Below are positions 32,471-43,522 of a stretch of DNA of 64,000 nucleotides, piece by piece. The notes beneath the pieces were generated by a model. It had not been told where the DNA came from. It ran no database searches and worked only from the letters and a program-made list of their open reading frames with translations. The stretch's first letter is position 1; every line of letters begins with the position of its first letter. The stretch comes from Enoplosus armatus. Taxonomy: Eukaryota; Chordata; Actinopteri; Centrarchiformes; Enoplosidae. The DNA lies in assembly GCF_043641665.1 (NCBI RefSeq), contig NC_092192.1, positions 1,486,001 through 1,550,000 on the forward strand. Direction: 5' to 3'. A program made the translations under genes and the position numbers.

Positions 32471-34053
32471 TCACAACCCTGGATATTTTGATATGATGTG
32501 ACATTACCCTGGATCACCGATGAAATCCATTATAACTGCTGTTAATCCAGACTGACTGCAGCGGCCGTCCTCCACAAAAGAGCCAACAAACGTTTCAGAC
32601 CCTCCATTCAAACCTACGTGCATTAAGAAGCCTATTTGATATGAAACAGACAGATTTATTTAAAATCACCAGGCCTGAATTTAGTTTGTCTCAGAGGTCA
32701 AATCCCAGTGCTTGAATATAATTAAGCAAAACAAAAAAGAGAAATGGAACACAGGCGGGTGTGAGGTTGAAGTATTTTAAACTTGCCGGACCTCCTTCTG
32801 ACTCGAAGCAGCCATTCGAGGTGGTTTGGGCAACCAGTGGTTTTTATGTTAAGGATTTCATTAAAAGAAAACTTAGTAGGGAAAAATACATCCGGAACCA
32901 GCGGCTTCTCCCATTTCCATGAAAATGTTGATTAGTGCAGCTAAACATTTTGCACCACAACACCCTCAGTACCTATGAGGGACGCCGTTAACGCCTCGAA
33001 ACCCATGAAACACTGCGCACTCTGCCCTCGCTTGCAGTGTGATCGCCGCTTGAGGCTCTGCACCATCTCAAAGCTCAGAGAACAGCTCGAGCTGCCCTCA
33101 GCAAAACATCCCCTTTATGCTTCAGCCACCGCTCTCCCCTCTCTTATTCTGTTCATCAATGGAGTTCAGTTCAGCGGCTTTTACTGGCCTGACATTTGAC
33201 GTGTTACCAAAGCAAGCTACAGCGGTGTCGGTAACAATGTTAATAATGGAAACACACACGTTCTCTCTCTTTTCACTCTTCTACTCACACACATACATTT
33301 CCTCACCCTTCCTCTCTCACTCTTGCATGCCTGCCAGGGCTGAAAACGATTCCTACTGAACAAATGAATAATATCCATGACAGCACAGCTTCAATTCAGC
33401 GTGTTACTGTGGTTTTACTGTGCCCTCCAGAGTTATTGGTGGCCTTGGTAAAGATTAGCTCATTACTTTTACAGCTTTTTGGCTCATCTTCACCAAGGGC
33501 GTATCATTTCTGGAGGGCAATATATATCTTACCCTCCTACGAGTCTTTCCCTTCCTCTTCCTCCTCTCAACACGCCGCCTTATCTCACTTTTAAGCTTTT
33601 GCATTATTCATAGACTTTTTTTCTGTTAGTAAGAAATTATATTTCAAAAATGAGCAAACAACAGGGATTTGATTATCTGAACAGGATTGATCTCGACAGA
33701 ACAGCTCTTAAATTTGATGTGTGCATGCAGTGTGAGTGCTCTCCTCCAACCAAACTTGCAGAAGCAATAAGCGTGAAGGAAAGGCTTTAGACAATCTTTC
33801 GGGCATATTTTATAGCTGAATGAAATATGCCCACAAGATACAGGTACGAGAATTTGTGCTCTTGTGGGCTTCGTGGCGACACAACTGGAGGAGGAAAACC
33901 AAATTCCTTTGAATTCCAAATAAATGCAGTTTACAGCAGAAAGACAATAGTGTATTACATAGTGACTTATATCCACTGAGTAGGATCAGTGCAAATGCAT
34001 CAATAATGTGACTCGGTCAGTCTACTTTGTGGAGCCATTGTGAAGAGCATGAC
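32471..34053. other. Non-coding interval
   Basis: No gene recognised. Frames at 32975-33359 overlap in two phases without a domain. The 33644-33976 minus-strand frame is cysteine-rich but unrecognised. Confidence 0.35.
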
Positions 34054-34077
34054 AGTAGTATACAGCTGTATACTACT
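34054..34077. repeat. 24-bp perfect palindrome
   Basis: AGTAGTATACAG is followed at once by CTGTATACTACT. The centre is CAGCTG (an E-box and PvuII site). No neighbouring gene or transposon end recognised. Confidence 0.9.
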
Positions 34078-35034
34078 ACAGTTTTATTAATGTGTAAACA
34101 CAGTATTCACTGGTAGTAGGACAGGAGAGGTTTAAAATAAACGTAACAAAAACCCTTCTCAATCATCCATTTCAGAATATAATCTTCTTCTTCTTTTTTG
34201 TGTCTGCATTGCAGAAAAGCAGCTTCATGCCCTCCCCGCCGAGCACTGGGAGATTGGGAGGATGTGATGGAGTTCACAAGGGCAGTGGAATATTTTGTTG
34301 GAGGAATAAATGAGCAGCTTCAGTGGAAATCTGGAAATGCATCCACCACCTTAGAAAGACAATCTTAGGATTCCAAAATGGATCCATTGTAATTTGAAGC
34401 TAATTGATTTTTTTTCAAAATTTCATCAGGAGGATGATGATGGTGAGTGTTTGTTATTTATCCAAACAGGCAATGTTTTTGTAACATGTATTTGAGACAC
34501 ACGTTTCAGTGCTTTTAACTGTTAATCATATTGAGGTTTTATGTGCAAACCGTCAAATGAGTGATTTTCTTCAAACTTTGAACTTCAATCATTTTTTTTC
34601 CCAGTTTCTTCCCATCTACTGTGGGCTCAGGATGAGAATAATGTTCCTCCTGAGAACTGCTCTTGTTTACCATGTTTGAGGATATGAAGAGCTCACTGTC
34701 ACTGGTGAATAGCAAAAGACTCATGGGGCTGTCTTTAAACTCAGAGCCAGCTGACAGGCTGCCTCTGTTTTGACAAAGGTTGCGTTATTCCAAACAATGG
34801 ATTATCTTTTCACCTCATGACCTTTTCAATTGTTAGATGGCCTGATTTCACATGATCTCCGGCTCGGTCATATGTTCTAACAAACACAACTGATCATGGT
34901 CGTAGATGGGAAGCCAGTGAGGGATTGTGTCCTTGTTGCTGCACCATTGACACAAACTGTTGGCTGAGGTACCTGCATCCATCTTGCCCTCACTTATGAA
35001 TAAGATCACAACTTGCTTCTATAATTACTTCTAT
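34078..35034. other. Non-coding interval
   Basis: No gene or repeat recognised; ordinary AT-rich DNA. Confidence 0.4.
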
Positions 35035-35415
35035 ATACTCCTCCCTGACCTCCCCCTTAATTGGGGCAGTAACTGATTTCTAACCCCAAAGGTGGCAGTT
35101 CACTGTTTTCCATGGCCACAGACTTGACGTGTCATCCCAATACACTTCCATCACACTTCCCCCGTGTTCGCTGGAGGTCACACTTTAATCAGGCCAACAG
35201 AACTACATCATCTGCATAAGCAGAGACGCTGTCCTTAATGTTCTTAAGATTCAAACCACAGGGATTTGACAGATTCGGTCCATGAAAATCACAGAATTGG
35301 CTTCAAGGGACAGTCTGAGTGTCATGGTCTCCAAGTAAACAAAGTATACGCAGACTCCCATGACCCCTCCAGAATCCTTGCAGGACTAAAGAGCTGGTCG
35401 ATTCATCAGATCAGA
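35035..35415 (-). mobile_element. RTE/Rex-type LINE reverse transcriptase relic
   Basis: Minus-strand translation gives DQLFSPARILEGSWESAYT near 35340-35400 (family DQLYTLVRILEGSWEFAQPVY), FMDRI near 35290, and the catalytic YADDVVLLA at about 35194-35218 (the YADD codons are 35207-35218). KCDLQRTRG follows, and beyond it a decayed match to SEAMVL...ECPLRVG. Frames shift several times and stops are present, and much of the palm domain between these motifs is deleted. A dead, 5'- and 3'-truncated copy. It is a different LINE clade from the L2-like pieces. Confidence 0.8.
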
Positions 35416-38177
35416 ACGATTAGAAACCTGGATAATGTTCAGGAAGGATGAACGTGACGATACTCTATGTTCCATCAGATCTCCAAACATGACAAAAGAC
35501 ATAATAAGATTTGTAAGCAGGATGCTAACTACTAAAATACTTTCATAATATTTCACTGACAACCTTTAACCATCAATCCTTCATACAAAAGGTGATCACT
35601 GTTTTTTCCCTCAGACACACACACATGAACACACACAATAAACTCTATGGAGCTGCCGGGCGCAGAGGTACACGCACACACATACAGTATATACAGTATA
35701 TGGTTTCATTTCTCCATATACTTTTAGTGCATTATTTAACACCTCGGGAAATGGAAATGTGAGCAGGAAATTATGCGTCACACAGTGGTTCAGAATCACA
35801 CTTTATGATAAATCTTCTCTTCCTCCCTCCTCTTAAATCCTAGCGATAATATTGCACTTGTCCCCTGATTTATTATGTAAGGGTCCGAAGTTGTGCATTG
35901 ACTCCATAGTTCAAACTGATTAAGCTGCCTGTGTGAGAATACCAATACACACAGGAGCTGTTTTGCATTATTTTCTGTAATGTTCCTGCTGCAACACAAG
36001 GCAAAGCAATCAGTCTCCGGTGGTTTGTATGTCTCACCGTTTCTTAATCGGTTATTGATGAAGAGGAAAGAGAGAAAGTTTATTTAAGAAGTCTTCGAGG
36101 AGCCTGGACCCCCCAAATTGCATTACGGTTAAAGTCTGAACTATGGATTACACAAATGAATATATAATAGAACGTTTAAAGTTTATGTTGGATCAAATTA
36201 GAGGTGGAAATCTCAAATCACTTTAGTTTGTACACTTTTTCCTCAGTGTTTGCATCACGTGTAACGGCACAGTATGAACAGCAGTAGGTGACCCGCTGGC
36301 TCTGTGGTGGACTTTGGATGAAGAGTGATCACTTGTGCCTTATGACTATTGGGGAGGAGCTGACGTCTGCTGCCACACAATCTCCTGGACAACGTTCAGG
36401 ATTTCATCTCCCAATTAAAGACAATTAAAGGACCCCTGTGGATTCCTACTACAAGAGACATTTTTTGTTGTTTCCATTGAAGACTGTTTCGGTTCTACTT
36501 GTCTGAGGACACAGTAAGGACTCCTTATGTTTAAAGGACAAATAAATTTTTCAGGTTGAACCTAATTTTCTTTTCTTTTATACAAAGGAAATACTGACCA
36601 AACGAAGGTGCCATTTATTTTACATTTCTACTTATTCATTTCATTTATAAGTCTAACTAAGTCATAAGTCTACAGGCACACTTATCACCTAAGTAAGTCC
36701 TGTTCAGGGACTTAAATCTTTACCTGAACCAGACTCTTCATTAAAAAAAACCCAAAATGTTTATTTTGATTTCTTCGTTGGAATCTAACCATCAGATTTG
36801 TGCCCTTGTCTCATAACCTTTGCACAGTGGAAGAGTATAATGCTAAACAAAACAACATTAAATCTGCATCACATAGTTCATGCTTATTTGTACATTTTTT
36901 TGAGAATGTGTTGCCTCCCGTGTCCTTGGCCTTTTCAAATTTACTTCCTAGGAATACTCTTCTTCCTTATCAGAGAGACATACGACCTAAGAGGAAGCCT
37001 TCGGCGATTGATTCCCTTCCTTATATGTCACGTTTTACTGTCCGCCCTGAGGGAAGCAGAAGTAATCACAGAGGGGCTTCAGGCTCCAAAACATAGCAGA
37101 TATGGATTATATTGTGGTTGAGTGGTATTTCGTTTTAAAAATACCTATCTTTCATTCATCTGCTTTCTTCTCCCAGCCGGTTTCAGGTGGGTTCAAGGTT
37201 CACAAGGATAATATGAGGAGGTATCATCCGCTGGAGACCAGCAATGTCTGTACAAACTGTAATAATCATCCATTTAACAACACCAACATTGCCATCCCTA
37301 GAGTCACTCCGCTAGCATGGCTAACCAACAATTATAATGAAGCAAATCCTAAGTAAAACCTACGGGTAAAGTAAGGTGAACCAAAGTCCAGTAAAATAAA
37401 TAAAAAGACAACTCTACATTAAGCAAAAAACTCTGCCTGAGAATCTCAAACTCTGTACAGGTTCATATAGGACCAAAATGTGAGAAAATGAGCATGGAGC
37501 CAGGCCGCGAAGAGTCAATAAAAAAAATCAATAAGATCAGAAAACACCAGGGGCCAATGTCAAGCCTGCAGCTGAATTCTACAGTCCATACCCATAACTT
37601 TTGATTAACAGCGGTATTGATAACAAAAGAAAGTTATATACAGCCAACCTGAGCTCCCTGTGGTTCAGTAAACATCACTGAGCTGCTTCCAGACAGACTT
37701 CAGAAGTAGTGGGCATGGTGAAAGGCCAGCTATTACACTGGTCAGGAAATGTGATTGGCACAGAGACATTGTGGTTAGAGACAGTTTGATTCTCATCAGT
37801 GCATCCTATGTCCACCAGCTTTGACTATTAGTATGATCTTTCCTAGCACTAATCCAGGGGAATCCACGAGGACCATGAAGTATCGTGGTCCTCAAATGCC
37901 TGTCAGAGGGAGCTCCAACATGTCAGCCACTCACTCAAAATGAAGCGAATATAGGAACTCACTGGAGGGAAGGATATGTTCTTACTGATTTACAAGGTAT
38001 ACAACGATAAAATGTACTCTGACAGTTAGGGGGTGACTTTAAGTGTGCACAGACCCACAGAAAACATACCAAACAGACTGGTAACTTATAGGAAGATCAG
38101 TATCATGAGGAGTGATTATAAGATGCTGGAGTGGTGATAAACTGCATGAATTATAAGTGATTGCATGATGTTTAGTA
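35416..38177. other. Non-coding interval with two unidentified ORFs
   Basis: Contains short CA and TATACAG-type simple sequence (35613-35703). Plus-strand frames at 36800-37096 and 37102-37356 follow each other closely and are rich in basic residues and asparagine. They resemble no family I can name and may be a decayed retroelement. A hairpin lies at 37868-37893. Confidence 0.3.
37868..37893. repeat. Short hairpin, 11-bp arms
   Basis: GAGGACCATGA and TCGTGGTCCTC pair at 10 of 11 positions, with a G-T wobble, around a 4-nt loop AGTA. Compact and stable if transcribed. No context suggests a terminator or miRNA. Confidence 0.6.
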
Positions 38178-38290
38178 GGTGCTATGGTCACCATCCTAGT
38201 TTAGCGTTTAGCATGCTAATAACAGATAAGGATCATATGTGTATTTGGTCATTAATTAATGCTGGTGCAAGATGGAACCATAAATGAATA
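38178..38290 (+). mobile_element. Fragment of a teleost dispersed repeat
   Basis: GTGCTATGGTCACCATCCTA, then GTTTAGCGTTTAGCATGCTA, and GTATTTGGTCATTAATTAAT match in order the fish repeat with TAGTTTAGCATGTTAGCATG...GTATTTGGTCATAAACCAA. Decayed and truncated. Class not determined. Confidence 0.5.
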
Positions 38291-39194
38291 CCATAAAAAA
38301 CAAAAGTGGTAGACAGAGAGACTGACCGCCATTCCTCAGGCCCTCCGGAGGAAAAGTGTCCAGCAAATGGTGATCATTATTTTGGCAGGGTCCAACACCG
38401 AGTTGAGTGATTCTGGTCTGGCATCATGACAATGAGCACCGCGGACTAACATCATTGTCGTGCTTCAGGCCGATATGTTGGTCTCTAGCGATCGTTTAGA
38501 CTGGAGGCAATGTCAGACTGAAGATGGAGATGGAGTGCAACGAGTTGACAATTCTGTCTGATATCAGGCAAGATCATTATGTCTGCGTGCTTCATCAGGA
38601 GACCCAGTAAAGCACAGTATATGAATGTGTATAGTAAGGTGGGAGTGATACCGTACATGAAAAATTCATGTGCAAAACTCGTGCAAGATTTATGTGCTGC
38701 ACACCAAGGATCCACCGCCCATCAAGGTTTTTTATTTTTTTGCAAGTTTAGGGTTATTTAAAGGACACATTCAATTTGTAATGCATGCTTTACTTCTAAT
38801 GCACTTACAGTATATTACTCATACTAATAAAACCACTGTATATACCTGCAAAAATACACAAATTCAATGCCATGAGATGCGTCTGTCCGGCTGTTTCAAC
38901 AATACATTTAATATAATATCGTCACAGCACAGGAAGTACATGACAAATTATTTGTTGTTACATCTAGGAATGAATTAACTGTAAATTGCAATGGTTTACC
39001 TCCACTTTGTGGTGTCTGTCCCCACAAAGTGGTTGATCGTACACACATACAGAGTCCCGTGGAGGCCACTCTCCCTTCTGTAGGTCTTCTTCTATTCAGA
39101 GATTCCACATTAAAGGAATAAGATCCATTTCCCTGTTTTCAGTGGAGCTCTTTCTCACAGAAAGTGTGCACTTCTGAGAACTGCAAGTTTACAC
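38291..39194. other. Non-coding interval
   Basis: No gene. Frames at 38485-38978 overlap on both strands with no domains. AT-rich. Confidence 0.4.
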
Positions 39195-39655
39195 AAAGAA
39201 AAGCCACATTTCATGCTTGATGGCCCTGCGAGGAGAATATCAATTCTGCAACAACGGCAGACTGCCTTTGCACATGCACGCGCTGCATGTGTTATCTACT
39301 AAACAGGAAAGCGCAGATACAGTCATTTACTTCTGCAAATTGTTTTACACTGCGGAAATGACTTTCAGCAGATCTACAGCACCTCGACACCATGCAGAAA
39401 TAATTACCTCACATGTGAGAGGAGAGGCAATTAGTGGAATCGAAGAGATTGAAATCTGCTTAAACTCTTAATCTCTACGAGTGGAACAATATAAATACAA
39501 ATGGCAGGAGTAATTGCATTGAGTCCATTAATTATTAATCAAGCTGTTGGCTGATGCAACTGAGACATTAAACAACAAAGCCAGCTGCCACATAAATACA
39601 GTCGAGTGTGTGTGGTCATGAATTACAGGGCGACTGATTACTGCACAGACTGCCA
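39195..39655. promoter_or_regulatory. Strong candidate conserved enhancer block
   Basis: Includes CAGAAATAATTACCTCACAT (39394-39413), GAGAGGCAATTAGTGGAATC (39423-39442), GAGTAATTGCATTGAGTCC (39509-39527) and CATTAATTATTAATCAAGC (39526-39544). These are tightly packed TAAT homeodomain sites, in places next to TGCAT POU half-sites, in high-complexity sequence. The 84-codon plus frame inside has no domain and I think it is incidental. No database alignment was available. Confidence 0.4.
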
Positions 39656-39660
39656 TTTTA

Positions 39661-39732
39661 ACACACACACACACACACACACTCACATGTACACACAAAC
39701 AAACATACATACATACACATATACATACACAC
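39661..39732. repeat. (AC)n and (CATA)n microsatellites
   Basis: AC dinucleotides at 39661-39682 are followed by ACAA/CATA tetranucleotide repeats to about 39732. Confidence 0.95.
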
Positions 39733-39849
39733 TGCCTTTAATAAAGCAGTAGAAATATAAACATTAAATCAGAGGGAGACTAAGGGCCCCAGCATGCACA
39801 AGCAATTCTTTTTATATTTTGTGTTTGCAGTTATGTCCGCCAATCACTG

Positions 39850-39941
39850 AAGAGAGAGAGAGAGACAGACAGAGAGAGAGAGACAGACAGAGAGAGAGAG
39901 ACAGAGAGACAGAGAGAGAGAGAGACAGAGAGAGAGAGAGG
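39850..39941 (+). repeat. (AG)n/(ACAG)n tract
   Basis: Ninety bases of AG dinucleotides regularly broken by ACAGAC, almost purely purine apart from the periodic C. Mirror-like polypurine runs of this kind can form intramolecular triplexes. The arginine/glutamate frame across it is an artefact. Confidence 0.95.
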
Positions 39942-42239
39942 AAATATGAAAGGAAAACGAGCTGTGATGGCTCTCTGTTCCCAGATGTTGGTGAAAAGAC
40001 ACTCTGTAGGAAACAGTTTGTCTACATTGTCCACACTTACATTCAGAGCCTTAAATTGTCTTGAATACAGTTATTGAATGTCCCTCCTAAACTATACTAT
40101 ATTAAACAAGTGTTTACAATATCTTAATGTCCTTTAGCTCTGGTGAGAAATTAAACAGTTGTGCAAACTGACAGGTCAAGAGTTAATTCAGTTTTTTCTT
40201 TTTCTGGTGATTAAATTAATCCAGTTTTTTCAACCTAATTTGCACTGAAAATTTCTTTAAAACTCAACATTAAAACATCAAAATTAAACTTCTAAGTTGG
40301 TTGTAGGCAGCCGGAGGAAATCACTAACTAAAGCAGAAGCAAGTGGATGGACCTCTGGTCATCACAGATTGATGATATTTAACACTGTAAGATTATTTAA
40401 GGACTTTTTTTTCTCTTTAAAGACGTACCTCAAACCATTTTCAGAAACTTCTTCAGCCAAATCTGTCTTCTTACTTAAAAGTAACAGATCTTCTGGCGGC
40501 TGACAGAGGGACCAAGAGGAGCAGAGGACGTGTTTACTGCTAATAGATACGGTTTCCTCAGTTTTCTTCTAAACCCTGCCACATGGGAAACACGCTGTTA
40601 TATTTTGGACATAAACACATTCATGGTCTGTTGCTCTGGTAAAGGCCGAGGCACCACATTGGCACAAAATCATTCCACTCTGGGCTCTTTTCCACCCTCT
40701 TAATATTCAAGAAACAGCACAAACACTCGTGCTGGGCATTCGGACAGGAGCTATGCAACGAGCCACACAACCTATTTTGTCTCTATCAACAGTAACTGAC
40801 AGCATCTCACAAGTGGCAGGAAATGCATCTTAAATCAAGCAAGAAATTCAGATTAAAACACAAAGCAGCTGAGCGATACACGGAGAGATTGCAGGAGACA
40901 CGGCCAGTTTCCAATTCTAAAACAGTAATGTGATTTTAAAAGTACACTTGAAAACTGCGAGTGAGTCGGAGGGTTACTTGTGCTCGATATTTTGGTCTAA
41001 TGCTTTTTAAATGTGAGTGAGAACCTGTTATACATTCTACTTGATAATAAATCCCTATAAATAAAGATAATGGATACTCATAACTAACTACTCATAACAT
41101 AAGCCCATTAGATGAGAGTCATGCAGCAAAGAAAACCAGTTAACAACTAACGCACTGATGAAATGTAGTCAATTTATTTAGCTACGTCTTTAATTCAAGA
41201 CTGAGTCGCATCTCAGAATTTGCCTCCACTGCTGAAGTGAACTTTTCTTGCCTAATACGAGTTGTTTTGTGGCTGCCTTGCATTCTGGTCTATCTCCTGC
41301 TTCTGTGGATGTAGAAACAGATCTTTATGATTGTTGAACATTGGTGTAAAATGGCAGCTTTTGAAAGAAACGAAGACGCTCTTTTTCTGCGATTGTGAGG
41401 GACCAAAACCTGACATTTACCACTGCTGTTTTATGTAGATAATAATGTCCTGTTATCTAAATCCATTGAGGCGTAAATATATCACTGACAGCTGGTTCAT
41501 CTCTTTTGCCATTCTGCATGCTTTTATTGCTGCATCACTTAGTCCTTGCAGGGTGTTATTTGACATGATGTAAATCACAGCTCATTTTGTGCAGTTACCC
41601 ATTCAGCTTTGTTTTGTTAGATAATGTTTCATCCTGCAGTGTAGCTGTGTGTGTGTGTTGTGTCTTGTATACATACCTGCTGTTTAGGATCTTCAGGTAA
41701 ACTGCATTGTAAAACCGTGTGGATGCTATGGTACTATGGTAAGTACTCTAAATATAATTACTCCAAATAAAGGCTTTAAAACTGGCTTTAAGTGGGGATT
41801 AATGTCAGACCTCTCTCATGTTTTCAGTGCTTCCTAATCAATATGGAAAAATAAGGGGTTACTCAAACATATTCCTGGTTTCTGTGGGAGAAGCAGGTGT
41901 GGAAGTAACAGCACAGTAATAACTGTGACGGCACGTGAAGTGCTGAGGCATAGTGCTGCTCGCTCAAACAGCAGCTTACTGTCCCATCACAGCTGGAGTC
42001 CAATCTGACAGATAAGCAGTCCTGTCATCCCATGTCTCCATGTTTTTACTGCTGGTGTGAAGAAAAATGGGATGTCAAAAGCCTAAAAGTGTTTTTAAAA
42101 AGTGAGCTTGTGTTAGGAGGTTTGCTGCATGGGAACAGAACAATGAACAAGTCATTATATCTTCTTCCAGATTCTCCTAAAATAATGTTATAATAATGAC
42201 TGGTGGCAATACACAAAATACACACATATTGTAGCACAT
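39942..42239. other. Non-coding interval
   Basis: No gene or repeat family recognised. 40560-40870 is high-complexity and might hold regulatory DNA. A short TG run lies at about 41646-41658. Confidence 0.4.
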
Positions 42240-42582
42240 AATGCTTGACCGTACTCCAGGTAAGGACCTGTAGGCTTCTTACAGTCAGTGACGTAAAGAG
42301 ACGCTGTACATTTCTGTCTGTGGATGATCTTAATCAGCTGAACATGAAAAGGATCTTCATAACCCACATGGTTGTAATTAAACTCCTGACTCCTCGCCCC
42401 ATATCCAGGGGCTGTGTGCTGCACCTGTCCCTCATATGGCTCAGTGCTGATCTGGGTCTACGGAGCAGCTTCTGCTCATGCTCAGTCAGAGCTTCAGCCA
42501 GCAGTGAGCCAGGATCTATTTTTTGATGATAATGTTCAGTAGAATCTGCAACTGTATTTCTCCTGGAAATAACTACTTCCAT
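42240..42582 (-). pseudogene. Coding-like fragment, unidentified
   Basis: The minus strand is GC-richer than its flanks. It reads from an ATG near 42582 through about 40 codons with coding-like usage (a charged helix with SLLAEALTEHEQKLLR). After a one-frame shift it continues for about 60 codons in another phase, including GYGARSQEFNYNHVGYEDPF and VQLIKIIHRQKC. Both parts show coding-type codon choice (CTG, GAG, AAG, ATC), which suggests a once-coding segment broken by an indel. I recognise no family. It could be a retroelement gag-like piece, a processed pseudogene or coincidence. Confidence 0.25.
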
Positions 42583-42793
42583 GAAACAAACGAAAAGCTA
42601 AACGCCGCGTCGACACTTAGATGGTCTATTGCATATCACAAAATTCATGTTGATTTAGCATCTAAATAACACATAACCCCATAGTCTTACTAGTCACTGC
42701 ATGTGTCCTGAACTTTTACTGCTACAAATTTTCTGTTTCATAAAAATAAGCCCTCTAACCTTTTGCCTCAGGCAGCGAGTGGCGAGTAACATT

Positions 42794-43030
42794 AGGCTAG
42801 GCAAGGCAAATTATTACTATAACACCTTTCAACAATTCAAAGTGCTTTACGTGAGGCATAAAGACACGAAGACAAGAAACACGGGGGAATGTAAAAAGAA
42901 AATACAAAAAGACACATAAATAGGATTTAAAAAGATTAAAACAAAGTAAAATAGAAGATTAAATTGAATAAATTAGAATAAGACAGATTAAACAGTAGAG
43001 TAAATATTACAGTGCAGTGCAAGAAAGGAA
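42794..43030 (-). mobile_element. Teleost dispersed repeat / LINE 3' tail
   Basis: Begins AGGCTAGGCAAGGCAAATTA and continues CAACAATTCAAAGTGCTTTA, then an A-rich region with repeated AATAAAA-like words ending at ATTACAGTGCAGTGCAAG. This is the arrangement of a common fish repeat whose reverse complement ends in TTTGCCTTGCC, which I believe to be a LINE 3' tail. Orientation is therefore given as minus. No coding sequence remains. Confidence 0.65.
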
Positions 43031-43139
43031 CATACAGTCGTAAATTTAACTTAATAAAAGGTCTTCACGGGGCCCTTTTCTTACCAGAGACTATCTGGAG
43101 GCACCTATAATATCATATTTGTAATTTTAGAACTGAAAT

Positions 43140-43400
43140 TATCTACAAGAGATGTGGACTCAAAAGCAGGTCTCAGAGGAAGAGTCAGTCGAAAACATTC
43201 AATTGTTTACTTGGCAATAAGTTCAAGGCTGAGTTCGGCAACGAGGAGGGAGGCAGAACCAGTAACGGGCTGTGGTCAGGAACACTGGGCTGGCATGTAT
43301 GCAGGGGAACGGGTGAACTGGTGAGTGAGGGGATCAGGTGACTGGGAATGGCGGGAACACACTGAGGGCAGCTAAGGAATGGCAGCTCTCTGAAAAAACA
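43140..43400. mobile_element. Possible dispersed-repeat fragment
   Basis: GC-richer sequence with phrases such as GGACTCAAAAGCAGGTCTC, TTGTTTACTTGGCAATAAG, GGGCTGGCATGTATGCAGG and repeated GGGAAC/GGTGA words. It resembles fish repeats that begin with a CAAAxGCAGxC segment and a TTTATT-AAGGC segment. I cannot name the class and see no termini. Confidence 0.3.
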
Positions 43401-43522
43401 GCAGAGGTTAACGAAGGGAACAACGTCAGGGAGGAGTAGAATAGTTCTTTAGTGCAGCATGAATGTTAAAATCAACAACTGCACAGTCGAAGCCACTGAC
43501 GAGTAATTGATATCAAATTTGA

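Noticed and set aside
39819..40064. Arg/Glu-rich frame and opposing Ser/Leu-rich frame
   Set aside because: Translations of the AG/ACAG simple repeat.
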